64,000 nucleotides of DNA from Paenibacillus sabinae T27 (GTDB lineage: Bacteria; Bacillota; Bacilli; Paenibacillales; Paenibacillaceae), in NCBI RefSeq assembly GCF_000612505.1, contig NZ_CP004078.1, forward strand, positions 4,131,252 through 4,195,251. Reading direction: 5' to 3'. Positions within the stretch are counted from its first letter, which is position 1; each line of letters begins with the position of its first letter. A model generated the notes under the pieces. It ran no database searches and had not been told where the DNA came from. It worked only from the letters and a program-made list of their open reading frames with translations. The translations under genes and the position numbers were made by a program. Below are positions 1 through 8,844 of this stretch, piece by piece.

Positions 1-985
1 CGGGATGCTTCAGATAGAACAGCAGCACATCCTTGTGGGAGATCCGGCTGTAAAAATCGGGAACGAGCGACGGGTCATCCTGTTTGATCGCTGTGCCGCT
101 CTCGAAATAGTTCGTGCCCGCCAGCACCTCCAATCTTTCAGGCAGCCCCAGCTCCTTAAGGTCCCCTTTAACATCCGGCGAACCGTTCAGAATACCGTAA
201 AATACCGTCTGATACAGATTGATATGCTTCAAATCCTTGGGCGCGGCGGCGTACATAATGACGGAAATAAGAAAGATGGCAGCCGAGAAACGGATCGCCG
301 CTTTGCGGAAGCCCGCAGTCCCTTGAAGCGACGCCAGCCGCAGGAAGATCAGGGCGAAGGCGACGCCGATGGGCGCGTTCTGGATTTTGGAGCAGGTGAG
401 GAAGAAGATAGCGGCAAAAAAGAGCCACAAATCCTTGACCGAAGGCGTCTCCCTGGAAAGAAGCCTCAGCCCGAGGGCAAAGGCCAGCAGCATAAATACG
501 AGCGAGACCGGCTCGCCGAACAGCGAATTGAAGTACGCGAGATAGCCGATATCGTAAAAGACGAACAGCAGCGCTCCCGCCAGCAGCAGTCCCGTTACAT
601 AGGAGCCGCGGGCGTTATATTTAACCAGAAGCCAGGTCGCCGCGAGCAGCAAAAACCCGTACACCGCAGCCAGCATCCGGATGTCAAACCAGCTTCCGTG
701 CAGCACACCGCCCAGCAGTCTTGGCACCAGCACGATAAAAATCTGCGAAGATGGATAGAACCCCCGGAACAGATGATCATACGCAAACCGGGAATGGCTG
801 TAGCTGAAAAAGCGGTCCTGAAAAGCCTCCGTTGCGTTGTAATAATTCAGGCCGATCGTGTTCATCATGCGCAGAAAGTCGCCGTTGTCGGCCACTCCGA
901 TGAACGGCCCGAGGAACAGCAGGCCGAGCAGCAGGCCAAGGCCCGCCGCCGCCCCGAGTACATGCGGTTTAAACCATCTTCTCAT
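1..985 (-). CDS. WsfD-like membrane glycan hexose transferase (3' end cut by window edge)
   Basis: About 328 residues are visible from ATG 985, and the frame is still open at the window edge, so the C-terminus is missing. The start follows GGGAGAG; an ATG slightly upstream is in another frame and stops at once. The protein begins MRRWFKPHV, has a hydrophobic segment at about residues 8-30, then NGDFLRMMNTIGLNYY, then several more hydrophobic helices (about 100-200). The GxxDNGDFLRM stretch after the first helix matches my memory of Paenibacillus proteins annotated as glycan biosynthesis hexose transferase WsfD, polytopic enzymes using lipid-linked sugars. It lies 52 bp downstream of the LtaS-type gene on the same strand, so both probably act on surface glycopolymers. 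The family call is from memory; membrane glycosyltransferase is safer than the exact substrate. Confidence 0.6.
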   Translation of the reverse strand, partial: MRRWFKPHVLGAAAGLGLLLGLLFLGPFIGVADNGDFLRMMNTIGLNYYNATEAFQDRFFSYSHSRFAYDHLFRGFYPSSQIFIVLVPRLLGGVLHGSWFDIRMLAAVYGFLLLAATWLLVKYNARGSYVTGLLLAGALLFVFYDIGYLAYFNSLFGEPVSLVFMLLAFALGLRLLSRETPSVKDLWLFFAAIFFLTCSKIQNAPIGVAFALIFLRLASLQGTAGFRKAAIRFSAAIFLISVIMYAAAPKDLKHINLYQTVFYGILNGSPDVKGDLKELGLPERLEVLAGTNYFESGTAIKQDDPSLVPDFYSRISHKDVLLFYLKHP

Positions 986-1037
986 TGTCTTTTTTCTCTC
1001 CCAGCTTCTTCATCGTTCTGCCGACGTACCGTGACCG

Positions 1038-2936
1038 CTAACGTCTCGGCAGCAGCTTCACATATTCGTCCGACAGGCTCATCCATTGCAAAATATACTT
1101 GTAATCCCGCTCATACTTGGCAAAATCGGCGATCCTTTGCAGCGTCTTCAGCGAGACGGCCTCGCCGTCCTGAAAGCTTTTGCCCGGAACGAACAGAATA
1201 TCGTCGTTGAAAAAAGACCCCGAAGGCAGATAGTATCTCATTCCCGCCACATTATGCTGTATGTTCAGCAGATCGTGTCCAAACGGCGTGACCCCTTCGT
1301 TTTTCAGCGATATCCCCAGCAGATTGGCCAGGGTCGGCATGATGTCCAACTGTCCGCCCGTCCGTTCAATGGTCTTCCCCCGCTCCGAGCCGGGCATGTG
1401 AATAATAAGCGGAATATTGAACCTGCTGATCCGGTTGTCGTATTTGATACCCAGCGCGCCCTCCACCTGCTCCGGCGGAACGTCCTGCGGCTGAAGGCCG
1501 AAATGGTCCCCGTAAAAGACCAGCACCGTGCTGTCCCACAGCCCGCTTTGCTTCAGCTCGTCAATCAAGGTACCGATAGCATAGTCTGTATAGTTAATCG
1601 CAGTCAGATAATCGCTGAGCATGGTGCCTTGGAGATTGTCCGGTACACTAATTTTTTTGAACGAATCGGGAATTTGAAAAGGGTGATGGCTGGAGGCCGT
1701 CACGAACTGGGCGTAAAAAGGCGTCCCCTTCCTCTTCAGCTCAGCCAGCTTCTGCACGCCCGTAAGGTACAACTGCTCATCCGAAGCGCCAAAGGCGTTA
1801 AAATGGTCGTTTTTATAGTAAGGCTTGTCATAATAACCGCTGAATCCGAGCGCCGCGTACAGCTCCTTGCGGTTCCAGAAGCCCACTTTGTTCACGTGAA
1901 ACGTATAGGATTCATACCCTTTCTTCTCCAGTACGCGCGGCAGGCTTGGCAGCGTCCGGTCCCCGAAACCCGTGGACATGGCCAGCGAGCCGATCGGATA
2001 GATCGACGTATTGCTCATAAATTCGGCATCCGAGGTGTTGCCCGGACCAATCTGCTGAAAGATGCGAGGAAAATAAAACCCTTCGTCTGCCAGCTTGTTC
2101 AGATTCGGCGTCAGCTCCTGCCCGTTCAGCGACTGATGCAGCGGGAAGTTCTGAAAAGCTTCCATCTGCACGACGATGACATTCTTGCCTTTCATGGAAC
2201 CGAAAAATTTCGCGGACGGCGTGCCGGAAGGCGTTCCTCCATAGTGATAGGAGGACTCCAGCGCCTCCGCCTTCGCGATTGTATCCCTGATGTTGCCAAT
2301 GCCGTGCAATTCATTGTTCCGGCGCTCCCGAATTGCGGCTACGACCTCGTAGTTCAGGAAGCCCGCGTTTTCCGCCTGCACCAGCTCGTTCGTAATCCCC
2401 GAAGCGGCATGAATCGAATAGGCGGACAGCGAAGCGCCCCCGATGATGGAGACGAACAGCACGGCCAGAAAGGCGCCCCGATGCTTCGGAGGCGAGGATG
2501 CCGAGCGCATGTCCCTCGGAGCCGGCTTCCAACGGCGGAACAAGCGGTATATCGCATATCCAGCAAAGTCCGCAAAGAACAAATAATCGGCAGGCTGAAT
2601 CGTCGACTCCACGCTGTCCCTGATCTGGAACACCTGATTCAGCTCATATAGAGCCAGATAAGTCGGGACCGAGCCGAAATGATTGAAATAGACGCTTGCG
2701 GCGAACAGCAGCAGCGACAGCAAGCCATTGAATATCCAGAATACGGCGTTCTTCGCCCTGGAAGGCACGGCAACAGCCAGAATTCCCATCATCAGCAGTA
2801 CCGGCGCGGCATCCGCCAGCACCCACTCCCAGGCGATCCGGTCGAAGAACAGCAGCCGCAGCAGAAGCAGCTTCAACACGAGCAGCGCGGACACGGTATA
2901 GAATCCGACGGCGGCTCCTTTATTTTTTTCGTTCAT
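1038..2936 (-). CDS. LTA synthase family membrane sulfatase-fold enzyme
   Basis: A 632-residue protein with about five N-terminal transmembrane helices (roughly residues 10-175) and an extracellular sulfatase-like domain (about 250-600). This is the layout and size of LtaS, which polymerises glycerol phosphate from phosphatidylglycerol onto a glycolipid anchor outside the membrane. Visible metal and catalytic residues are Glu259 in VQMEAF, Thr301 in GPGNTSDAEF (equivalent to the LtaS nucleophile), His418 in SSHHPF, and Asp477-His478 in YGDHFG. It is the first gene of a pair with the WsfD-like transferase. Paenibacillus genomes carry several LtaS paralogues, so this could be a primase or a stress-specific copy rather than the main synthase. 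Confidence 0.88.
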   Translation of the reverse strand: MNEKNKGAAVGFYTVSALLVLKLLLLRLLFFDRIAWEWVLADAAPVLLMMGILAVAVPSRAKNAVFWIFNGLLSLLLFAASVYFNHFGSVPTYLALYELNQVFQIRDSVESTIQPADYLFFADFAGYAIYRLFRRWKPAPRDMRSASSPPKHRGAFLAVLFVSIIGGASLSAYSIHAASGITNELVQAENAGFLNYEVVAAIRERRNNELHGIGNIRDTIAKAEALESSYHYGGTPSGTPSAKFFGSMKGKNVIVVQMEAFQNFPLHQSLNGQELTPNLNKLADEGFYFPRIFQQIGPGNTSDAEFMSNTSIYPIGSLAMSTGFGDRTLPSLPRVLEKKGYESYTFHVNKVGFWNRKELYAALGFSGYYDKPYYKNDHFNAFGASDEQLYLTGVQKLAELKRKGTPFYAQFVTASSHHPFQIPDSFKKISVPDNLQGTMLSDYLTAINYTDYAIGTLIDELKQSGLWDSTVLVFYGDHFGLQPQDVPPEQVEGALGIKYDNRISRFNIPLIIHMPGSERGKTIERTGGQLDIMPTLANLLGISLKNEGVTPFGHDLLNIQHNVAGMRYYLPSGSFFNDDILFVPGKSFQDGEAVSLKTLQRIADFAKYERDYKYILQWMSLSDEYVKLLPRR

Positions 2937-3067
2937 GCTTACCCCTCTTATTTGTAAAATTCATGTAATACCCATTATAGTCAAAATAGAGCGAACCTCA
3001 AAGGCGATCGTGCAGCGCTGCTATATTTATGTATTTCCGTTTTATCAATTAACCATGGGGTGAGAAG

Positions 3068-4210
3068 ATGAGAGAGAAGACATTTGTGCTGGCGCCGGAT
3101 TCCTTTAAAGAGAGCATGACGGCAAAAGAAGTCTGCGTTGCTATGGAAAAAGGGCTGCGAAAGGTCTACCCGTCGGCTAATTATATTCACGTTCCGATGG
3201 CGGATGGCGGCGAAGGGACGGTGCAGTCGCTGGTCGATGCCTCGGGCGGACAAATCCATTACAAGGAAGTAACGGGACCGCTCGGGCAGCCGGTGACAGC
3301 CAAGTACGGCATTCTGGGCGACGGAAAGACCGCGGCAATCGAGATGGCTTCCGCAAGCGGAATTCATCTGGTGACTCCGGAAACGAAGAACCCTTTGAAT
3401 ACGACAACCTATGGAACGGGCGAGTTGATTCGCGAATGTCTGGACCAGGGAATCCGGAAAATGATCATCGGCATCGGGGGAAGCGCGACGAATGACGGCG
3501 GCACAGGCATGGCCGAAGCGCTCGGAGCCAAATTTCTGGACGAGGATGGAAAACCTCTGCCCCGGGGAGGAGGACATCTGGACCGGCTGGCCCGTATTGA
3601 CATTTCCTCGCTCGATGAACGGCTTCGCCATGCAGAGCTGATTGTGGCATGCGACGTTACAAACCCGCTGTGCGGGGAACATGGCGCCTCTTCTGTGTTT
3701 GGCCCGCAAAAAGGGGCCACACCCGAGATGGTGCGCAGGCTGGACGCCAACCTCGCCCATTATGCAGAGGTCGTGAAACGGCAGCTTGAGAAAGATGTGC
3801 GGGATATACCGGGAGCCGGCGCGGCCGGCGGTTTAGGTGCGGGTCTCCTGATCTTTACACAGGCGGTACTCCGTAAGGGCATCGGAATTGTCGTTGAATA
3901 TACCGGCTTGAAGGAGAAGCTGGCGGATGCGGACTTTGTGTTTACCGGGGAAGGCGGCATCGATTTTCAGACCAAATTCGGCAAAACCCCTTATGGGGTA
4001 GCCCGGGCCGCCAAGGAACACGGCAAAAAAGTGATTGCCGTCGCCGGGTATATCGGAGAGGGAATTGACACGCTGTATGCAGAGGGCATTGATGCGGTAT
4101 TCGGCATTGTTCCAGGCGCATCAGGCCTTGAGAAGCTTCTGGCGGAAGGGCCTCGCAATGTGGAACGAACCTGCGAGAATATCGCGAGGGTACTGAAGCT
4201 AAACGAATAA
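3068..4210 (+). CDS. glxK: glycerate kinase (GlxK/GarK family)
   Basis: A 380-residue protein, the usual length for the GlxK family of glycerate kinases, which phosphorylate D-glycerate with ATP at the end of glyoxylate/glycerate catabolism. Family signatures include LAPDSFKESMTA at the N-terminus, MADGGEGT at about residue 60, GIGGSATNDGGTGMAEALGA at about 137-156, and GAGAAGGLGAGL at about 244. The start is ATG 3068 behind GGGGTGAG. It is 27 bp upstream of the next gene and may be cotranscribed with it. A tartronate semialdehyde reductase-like gene lies further on (12.3 kb), but the two are not linked in an operon. GlxK versus GarK cannot be decided from the sequence. Confidence 0.9.
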   Translation: MREKTFVLAPDSFKESMTAKEVCVAMEKGLRKVYPSANYIHVPMADGGEGTVQSLVDASGGQIHYKEVTGPLGQPVTAKYGILGDGKTAAIEMASASGIHLVTPETKNPLNTTTYGTGELIRECLDQGIRKMIIGIGGSATNDGGTGMAEALGAKFLDEDGKPLPRGGGHLDRLARIDISSLDERLRHAELIVACDVTNPLCGEHGASSVFGPQKGATPEMVRRLDANLAHYAEVVKRQLEKDVRDIPGAGAAGGLGAGLLIFTQAVLRKGIGIVVEYTGLKEKLADADFVFTGEGGIDFQTKFGKTPYGVARAAKEHGKKVIAVAGYIGEGIDTLYAEGIDAVFGIVPGASGLEKLLAEGPRNVERTCENIARVLKLNE

Positions 4211-4237
4211 CAGAACCGTCAAAGGAGCGGAATACTT

Positions 4238-4930
4238 ATGGAAAATAGAAAAGCGCCTGCCGTTACCCCAATCAAAGTGATCCTTACCGGCGCTACGGGC
4301 ATGGTCGGTGAAGGCGTCCTGCATGAATGCCTGCTGCATCCTGATGTGGAGGAGGTGCTGGCGGTCAACCGCAGACCTTGCGGCGTGTCCCATCCCAAGC
4401 TGAAGGAAATCATCCATGCCGATTGGTTCGACCTTACGCCCATCCGGGACCGGCTTGCGGGCTATGACGCCTGTTTCTTTTGCCTGGGCGTGTCTTCTGT
4501 AGGAAAGAGTGAGGCGGAATACACGCGGCTGACCTACGACTTGACGCTGCATGCGGCCGAGCTGCTTGCAGGACTAAATCCGCAAATGGTGTTTTGCTAC
4601 GTTTCGGGGGAGGGCACGGACAGCACCGAACAAGGCCGAAGCATGTGGGCCCGGGTGAAGGGCAGGACCGAGAACCGGCTGCTGCGCCTGCCCTTCAAGT
4701 CGGCGTACATGTACCGCCCGGGCTATATTCACCCGACCAAAGGGTTGCGGAATACCCACCGATACTATTACGCTTTGAGCTGGCTGTACCCGGCGCTGCG
4801 GGTTCTCTTCCCAGGCCATGTCATTACGCTGAAGGAACTGGGGCAGGCGATGATCCGGTCCGCCGTCCACGGCGCGGACCGTTCCATCCTGCACAGCCGG
4901 GACATTGCGGCTTTGGCAAAGCGGCGGTGA
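4238..4930 (+). CDS. NAD(P)-binding short epimerase/dehydratase-like protein
   Basis: A 230-residue Rossmann-fold protein. The N-terminus has VILTGATGMVGEGVLHECL, a GxxGxxG dinucleotide-binding loop at about residues 13-22, followed by an acidic-to-basic strand end (LAVNRRP), which suggests NADP(H). It lacks the long substrate domain of sugar epimerases and resembles the short HTATIP2/YbjT-like oxidoreductases. YRPGYIHP at about 160 replaces the usual LRP motif. The start is ATG 4238 after AAAGGAG. It follows the glycerate kinase by 27 bp, but no substrate is suggested by that neighbour. Confidence 0.75.
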   Translation: MENRKAPAVTPIKVILTGATGMVGEGVLHECLLHPDVEEVLAVNRRPCGVSHPKLKEIIHADWFDLTPIRDRLAGYDACFFCLGVSSVGKSEAEYTRLTYDLTLHAAELLAGLNPQMVFCYVSGEGTDSTEQGRSMWARVKGRTENRLLRLPFKSAYMYRPGYIHPTKGLRNTHRYYYALSWLYPALRVLFPGHVITLKELGQAMIRSAVHGADRSILHSRDIAALAKRR

Positions 4931-5009
4931 GCGGGCGGCATAGCATAAAGGTCTGCCTTAATGTGATGTGCGCAGACTGCCGCAAACACCTATGAACAGC
5001 CGTGAAAAA

Positions 5010-6167
5010 TTATTTTAGAACATCAATTAAAAAATTCCATATCTTTCCCGAGACGTTGTAGGAGATCTTGATATCCGGAACTCCCGGCTTGGTGAATGTG
5101 GCGATACCGGGAGCTTTCGGATTTTTCTTGAATTGATAATCCTCGAGCCCAAGATGCAGGTCGTATGCTGAAGTCAGCGTTTCCAGCTCTGACCGCAGCT
5201 TCTGCTCACTGACAGCGAGCAGTTGTTTGTCCCGCTGGGCCTGCACCGAAGCGGAGTCCGACTTCCCGTCGAACAGAGCAGGATCGCTCACCCCATAGAC
5301 AACCCGGACCATGTTGTCCAACGTAACGGATGCCCCCCCGCTGAAACGCAGCGTCAGCACCCCCCCTTTTTCTTTAACCACGAGGTAGGCTCCGATCGGA
5401 GAAGAATTTCCCCTGTTTTTGTTCAAGATCTTTAACGTCTTGATTCCCGCTTCCACCATACCAGGGTCTAGGGTTCCGACGTCTATTTCGCAACTAAATA
5501 CCGCAATCTCTCCGTTAATAAGGCCGACTGTCGCATCTTCTGCTGATAATGTGGTTTGAATAGCCACCGACTTGTCTCGGGCGGCATCATAATCGATATG
5601 ACGGGAAGCGGAATAAGCAAAGTTACCTTTATACCCCAAACTCGCCATCACTGCTCTGGCTCCATCACTTAATTTCTCATCGACCTCCCCGGGTTTTAGT
5701 GAGCTGTTCACCTGCGCCCGTACCATTGCCCCCGTTTCCGTACTGATCCATATTTTGGCGGTATTGTATCCGCTGCGATACGAATAGAGTATCTGTTTCT
5801 TTTTCAACTGGTGGTCTGCGTATTCCAACGGAAAAGAGATTCCCACCATATCCAGCATCGCCTTATCGGCCGTACTCCTCATTTTCGCTTCATTAACAAC
5901 TCCCGCAGTAGTTGAACTAACATTATCCTTTCCCCGGTAACCGGATAGAGGACCATCCGCTGCCGCCCACCCCAGTCCGGCGATGGTCAGCGCAATGCAA
6001 ACGGCAACGGCTGTTTTCGTATAACGGGTACCCTGGCGTTTCCGGGCCGATCGGTGCTGACCCTCACGGATGGTGCGAATCACATTCTCTGCATGGGCCG
6101 CCGTAAATCCGCGCTTTTCAAAGGGCCCTGTTTCCGCCCGCTCATACCAATTCGGCTTGTTGTCCAT
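5010..6167 (-). CDS. membrane-anchored anti-sigma factor-like protein
   Basis: A 385-residue protein whose ATG overlaps the stop codon of the ECF sigma gene by one base (TAATG), implying translational coupling. It has a cytoplasmic N-terminal part of about 50 residues, one transmembrane segment (about 52-70, KTAVAVCIALTIAGLGWAA) and a large extracytoplasmic part with two similar beta-rich stretches (SFPLEYADHQLKKKQILYS and a related segment near the C-terminus, LHLGLEDYQFKKNPKAPG). This arrangement and the gene order are typical of an anti-sigma factor that holds its partner at the membrane. No zinc-binding HxxxCxxC motif is visible, so it is not a ZAS-type anti-sigma factor. The function is inferred mainly from context. 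Confidence 0.65.
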   Translation of the reverse strand: MDNKPNWYERAETGPFEKRGFTAAHAENVIRTIREGQHRSARKRQGTRYTKTAVAVCIALTIAGLGWAAADGPLSGYRGKDNVSSTTAGVVNEAKMRSTADKAMLDMVGISFPLEYADHQLKKKQILYSYRSGYNTAKIWISTETGAMVRAQVNSSLKPGEVDEKLSDGARAVMASLGYKGNFAYSASRHIDYDAARDKSVAIQTTLSAEDATVGLINGEIAVFSCEIDVGTLDPGMVEAGIKTLKILNKNRGNSSPIGAYLVVKEKGGVLTLRFSGGASVTLDNMVRVVYGVSDPALFDGKSDSASVQAQRDKQLLAVSEQKLRSELETLTSAYDLHLGLEDYQFKKNPKAPGIATFTKPGVPDIKISYNVSGKIWNFLIDVLK

Positions 6168-6739
6168 TATTCCATCTCCTTCAGCTTGGATTGAACTTTG
6201 CGGCGAGCGCGGTACAGCCTTGATTTGACGGTTCCGGGCGACCAGCCCGTAAGTTCTGCGATTTCTTTTGCCGACATCCCGTACTTCAAATCGAGCACAA
6301 GCGCTTCACGGAAGCCAGCGGGCAGCTTCATAATGACATCCCAGATTTCATTGACATGCATGCTGCTGAAATACTGCATTTCTGCCGAAGCCGCAACTAC
6401 CATGCCTCCGCCTGCGTTCACCCCGATCTTTTCCGTCCGATCCGGCAGCGCAGTGAAATCTCCCCACAGACTTGCTTTGAAAAATCGGGACTTTCGGTAG
6501 GAGAACACCGCATTGCGCGCAATGGAGAACAGCCAGGTTTGAAAAGAAGACCCTCCCCGGTACGTCCCGATGCGGTAATAGCATTTCACAAACACTTCCT
6601 GCGCCAGCCCGTCCGCCAGCTCGATGCTTGACGTCAGATAATAAATATAATTCCAGACGTCGTCGCCGAACCGCTCCATCACAGCCCTAAGCGTATCTTC
6701 GTCCATATGGTCTGCATCTTTCAGTTCATCAAAGTTCAA
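6167..6739 (-). CDS. ECF-type RNA polymerase sigma factor
   Basis: About 190 residues with region 2 (DDVWNYIYYLTSSIELADGLAQEVFVKCYYRIGTY at about 28-62) and region 4 (LPAGFREALVLDLKYGMSAKEIAELTGWSPGTVKSRLYRARRKV near the C-terminus). It recruits RNA polymerase to stress-type promoters. I chose TTG 6739 because GAGGTG lies six bases before it; a GTG at 6748 has no usable ribosome binding site. It is coupled to the downstream anti-sigma-like gene by a one-base overlap. An ECF-type promoter sits directly upstream, so it probably controls its own transcription. The inducing signal is not visible. Confidence 0.9.
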   Translation of the reverse strand: MNFDELKDADHMDEDTLRAVMERFGDDVWNYIYYLTSSIELADGLAQEVFVKCYYRIGTYRGGSSFQTWLFSIARNAVFSYRKSRFFKASLWGDFTALPDRTEKIGVNAGGGMVVAASAEMQYFSSMHVNEIWDVIMKLPAGFREALVLDLKYGMSAKEIAELTGWSPGTVKSRLYRARRKVQSKLKEME

Positions 6740-6760
6740 TGCGTTCACCTCACTGGATTA

Positions 6761-6786
6761 GACGATGACGAGAGCGGAACGGTTCC
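6761..6786 (-). promoter_or_regulatory. autoregulatory ECF sigma promoter
   Basis: Reading the minus strand, GGAACC (6786-6781) is followed after exactly 16 bases by CGTC (6764-6761). This is the classic -35/-10 arrangement of ECF sigma factors. It lies directly in front of the ECF gene with a very short leader. The same motif elsewhere in the genome would mark the regulon. Confidence 0.65.
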
Positions 6787-6889
6787 CGTTACCAGAAAAA
6801 TAAAAGCGCAGCCCTATTCATATCCTATACAATTGGAAAAGGGTGGGGTAAGATAATGGCATTCTTTTTTCACCTAAGGAGGACAATCA

Positions 6890-7432
6890 ATGGCGCAAGA
6901 GAAAGCAAAAATGGTCCCGCCCGAGGACGTGACCATTAATGGATTCGGCATTGAACTGAACGACAAACATAAAGGGCGCATTGACCAATATGTGGAGCTT
7001 TATGAAAAACGCATCGTCGCCCATCTGGATGAGGAATACAGCAAGCAGACGGGTCCCGGCGGAAAATTGGCCGACCGTATCGCCTCTTTCGGCGGAAGCT
7101 GGACGTTCATCATTTATTTCACTTGCTTTTTGGCGCTGTGGATTATTTGGAACTTGCTCAGCTTCACCCGGCATTTTGATTCGCCGCCGTTTATTCTGCT
7201 GAATCTATGCTTGTCCTTTCTGTCCGCGTTCCAGGCTCCGGTGATCATGATGAGCCAGAACCGGCAGGCCGCGCGGGACAAACATGAGGCGATTATTGAC
7301 TTTGCGATCAACTACAAGGCGGAGCAGGAGATCGACGACATGCAGAGCCATCTGCACCGGATTGAAACGGAGCTTCAGGAACTGAAGGCCCTTCTCATGA
7401 ACCAGCAGGGGAAAAGTAAAGAGTTGGAGTAA
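6890..7432 (+). CDS. DUF1003 membrane protein
   Basis: A 180-residue protein with a DUF1003 layout: a soluble N-terminus, two transmembrane helices (FIIYFTCFLALWIIWNLL at about 71-88 and FILLNLCLSFLSAFQAPVIMM at about 99-119), then SQNRQAARDKHEAIIDFAINYKAEQEI, the most conserved stretch of the family, and a C-terminal coiled coil (about 145-175). The start ATG 6890 has an AAGGAGG site. The biochemical function of the family is not established as far as I know. It stands alone between the sigma operon and fabF. Confidence 0.85.
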   Translation: MAQEKAKMVPPEDVTINGFGIELNDKHKGRIDQYVELYEKRIVAHLDEEYSKQTGPGGKLADRIASFGGSWTFIIYFTCFLALWIIWNLLSFTRHFDSPPFILLNLCLSFLSAFQAPVIMMSQNRQAARDKHEAIIDFAINYKAEQEIDDMQSHLHRIETELQELKALLMNQQGKSKELE

Positions 7433-7473
7433 GCAAAAGATCCTCGCCGTACGATTACCCGAAGGGTAAACTC

Positions 7474-8712
7474 TCATTCCGGATATTTCCGAATTACAAT
7501 CACTGCGTTATGCCCTCCGAAGCCGAAGGAATTGGACATGCCGATCTCAAGATTCCTTACTCTGGCCTCATTGGGCACATAGTCTAAATCACAGTCCGGA
7601 TCGGGGTTCTCCAGATTGATCGTCGGCGGAATGACGTTGTTCATAAGGCTCTTGACCAAGGCGATCGCTTCCGCTCCCCCGGCAGCGCCGAGCATATGCC
7701 CCGTCATCGATTTGTTGGCCGTAACCGGAATGCGGTATGCGTCATCCCCAAACAGGGCTTTGATCGCCTTCGTTTCGGAGAGGTCCCCCACTTCCGTGCT
7801 GGTCGCATGCGCGCTGATTACGTCGATGTCGCCAGGCGACAGACCGGCCGCTTGCAGCGCCAGCTTCATCGCTTGATAAGCGCCTCTTCCTTCCGGATGA
7901 GTCGCCACCATATGATAGGCGTCGGAGCTGGCGCCGTAGCCGATCACCTCCGCGTAAATCCGCGCGTTCCGGCGCTGCGCATGGGCGAGCGATTCGATCA
8001 CGAGTATGCCCGCGCCCTCTCCGATGACGAATCCGTCTCGCTCCGCGTCAAACGGGCGGCTGGCCCGCCGGATATCGTCATTGCGGACGGATATAGCATG
8101 CGCGTTGCCAAAGCTGGCGAGCGAGATTTCGTTGATCGCCGCTTCCGCTCCCCCGGCCAGAATTACGTCGGCCTCGCCGAACCGGATCGCCCGAAAGGCT
8201 TCGCCGATGGCCGTATTGCCGATGGAGCAAGCCGTAACAGGCGATAACGCCGGCCCTAAGGCGCCATACCGGATACTGATCGAGGCTGCCGCCATATTGG
8301 AAATCATCATCGGGACTAAGGTCGGGCTCACCCGGTCCGGCCCCCGCTCCAGCAGCACTCGATGTTGATCCAGCAGCGACCCGATCCCGCCGATTCCCGA
8401 GCCTACGTATACGCCCAACCGTTCCAGGTCCATCCCCTCCGGCCTAAGCCCCGAATCGGCCATGGCCTGATCGGCGGCGGCAATCGCAAATTGGGTGAAC
8501 CGGTCCATACGCCGCGCTTCTTTGCGTCCGAATAAAGCTTCCGCGTCAAAATTCCGCACAACCCCGCCAAATTTGGTCTTGTAGGCGGACGTATCAAAGG
8601 CATCGATTTCGGATATGCCGGATTGTCCGTCCCTCAGTTTTTCCCAGAATTCCTCTACAGTATTTCCAAGAGGCGAAATGACGCCCATCCCGGTAATGAC
8701 AACTCTTTCCAT
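7474..8712 (-). CDS. fabF: beta-ketoacyl-ACP synthase II
   Basis: A 412-residue condensing enzyme from the chosen start (ATG 8712, with AAGGGGG seven bases before it; the frame extends ten codons further without a better site). It extends acyl-ACP with malonyl-ACP in fatty acid synthesis. The Cys-His-His triad is visible: Cys162 in VTACSIGN, His302 in SAHATSTEVGD and His339 in NKSMTGHMLGAAGG. The Cys loop reads TACSIGNTAIGEA rather than the usual TACAAGTNAIGDA, a small divergence suggesting an accessory paralogue instead of the main fabHF copy. No FapR-like palindrome is seen upstream, which supports that idea. Confidence 0.9.
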   Translation of the reverse strand: MERVVITGMGVISPLGNTVEEFWEKLRDGQSGISEIDAFDTSAYKTKFGGVVRNFDAEALFGRKEARRMDRFTQFAIAAADQAMADSGLRPEGMDLERLGVYVGSGIGGIGSLLDQHRVLLERGPDRVSPTLVPMMISNMAAASISIRYGALGPALSPVTACSIGNTAIGEAFRAIRFGEADVILAGGAEAAINEISLASFGNAHAISVRNDDIRRASRPFDAERDGFVIGEGAGILVIESLAHAQRRNARIYAEVIGYGASSDAYHMVATHPEGRGAYQAMKLALQAAGLSPGDIDVISAHATSTEVGDLSETKAIKALFGDDAYRIPVTANKSMTGHMLGAAGGAEAIALVKSLMNNVIPPTINLENPDPDCDLDYVPNEARVRNLEIGMSNSFGFGGHNAVIVIRKYPE

Positions 8713-8844
8713 ACGGAATCCCCCTTCATAAATCTTCCACAATCTAAATCCACCGTTATCATGTCACGAATTTTATCCTATTACAAGTTGCTGTTTAAAC
8801 TAGTATAATGAGTTCCAGGATAACCATAATTGGAGGGATGATTC

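Noticed and set aside
5..1210. A 401-codon plus-strand frame at the left edge.
   Set aside because: Its composition (Arg/Gln/Pro-rich) is that of an antisense frame; the minus strand codes for the WsfD-like membrane protein and the end of the LtaS-type protein with good family motifs.
1086..2651. A 521-codon plus-strand frame.
   Set aside because: It is antisense to the LTA synthase-type gene, which has all catalytic motifs. The plus frame has no domain or ribosome binding site.
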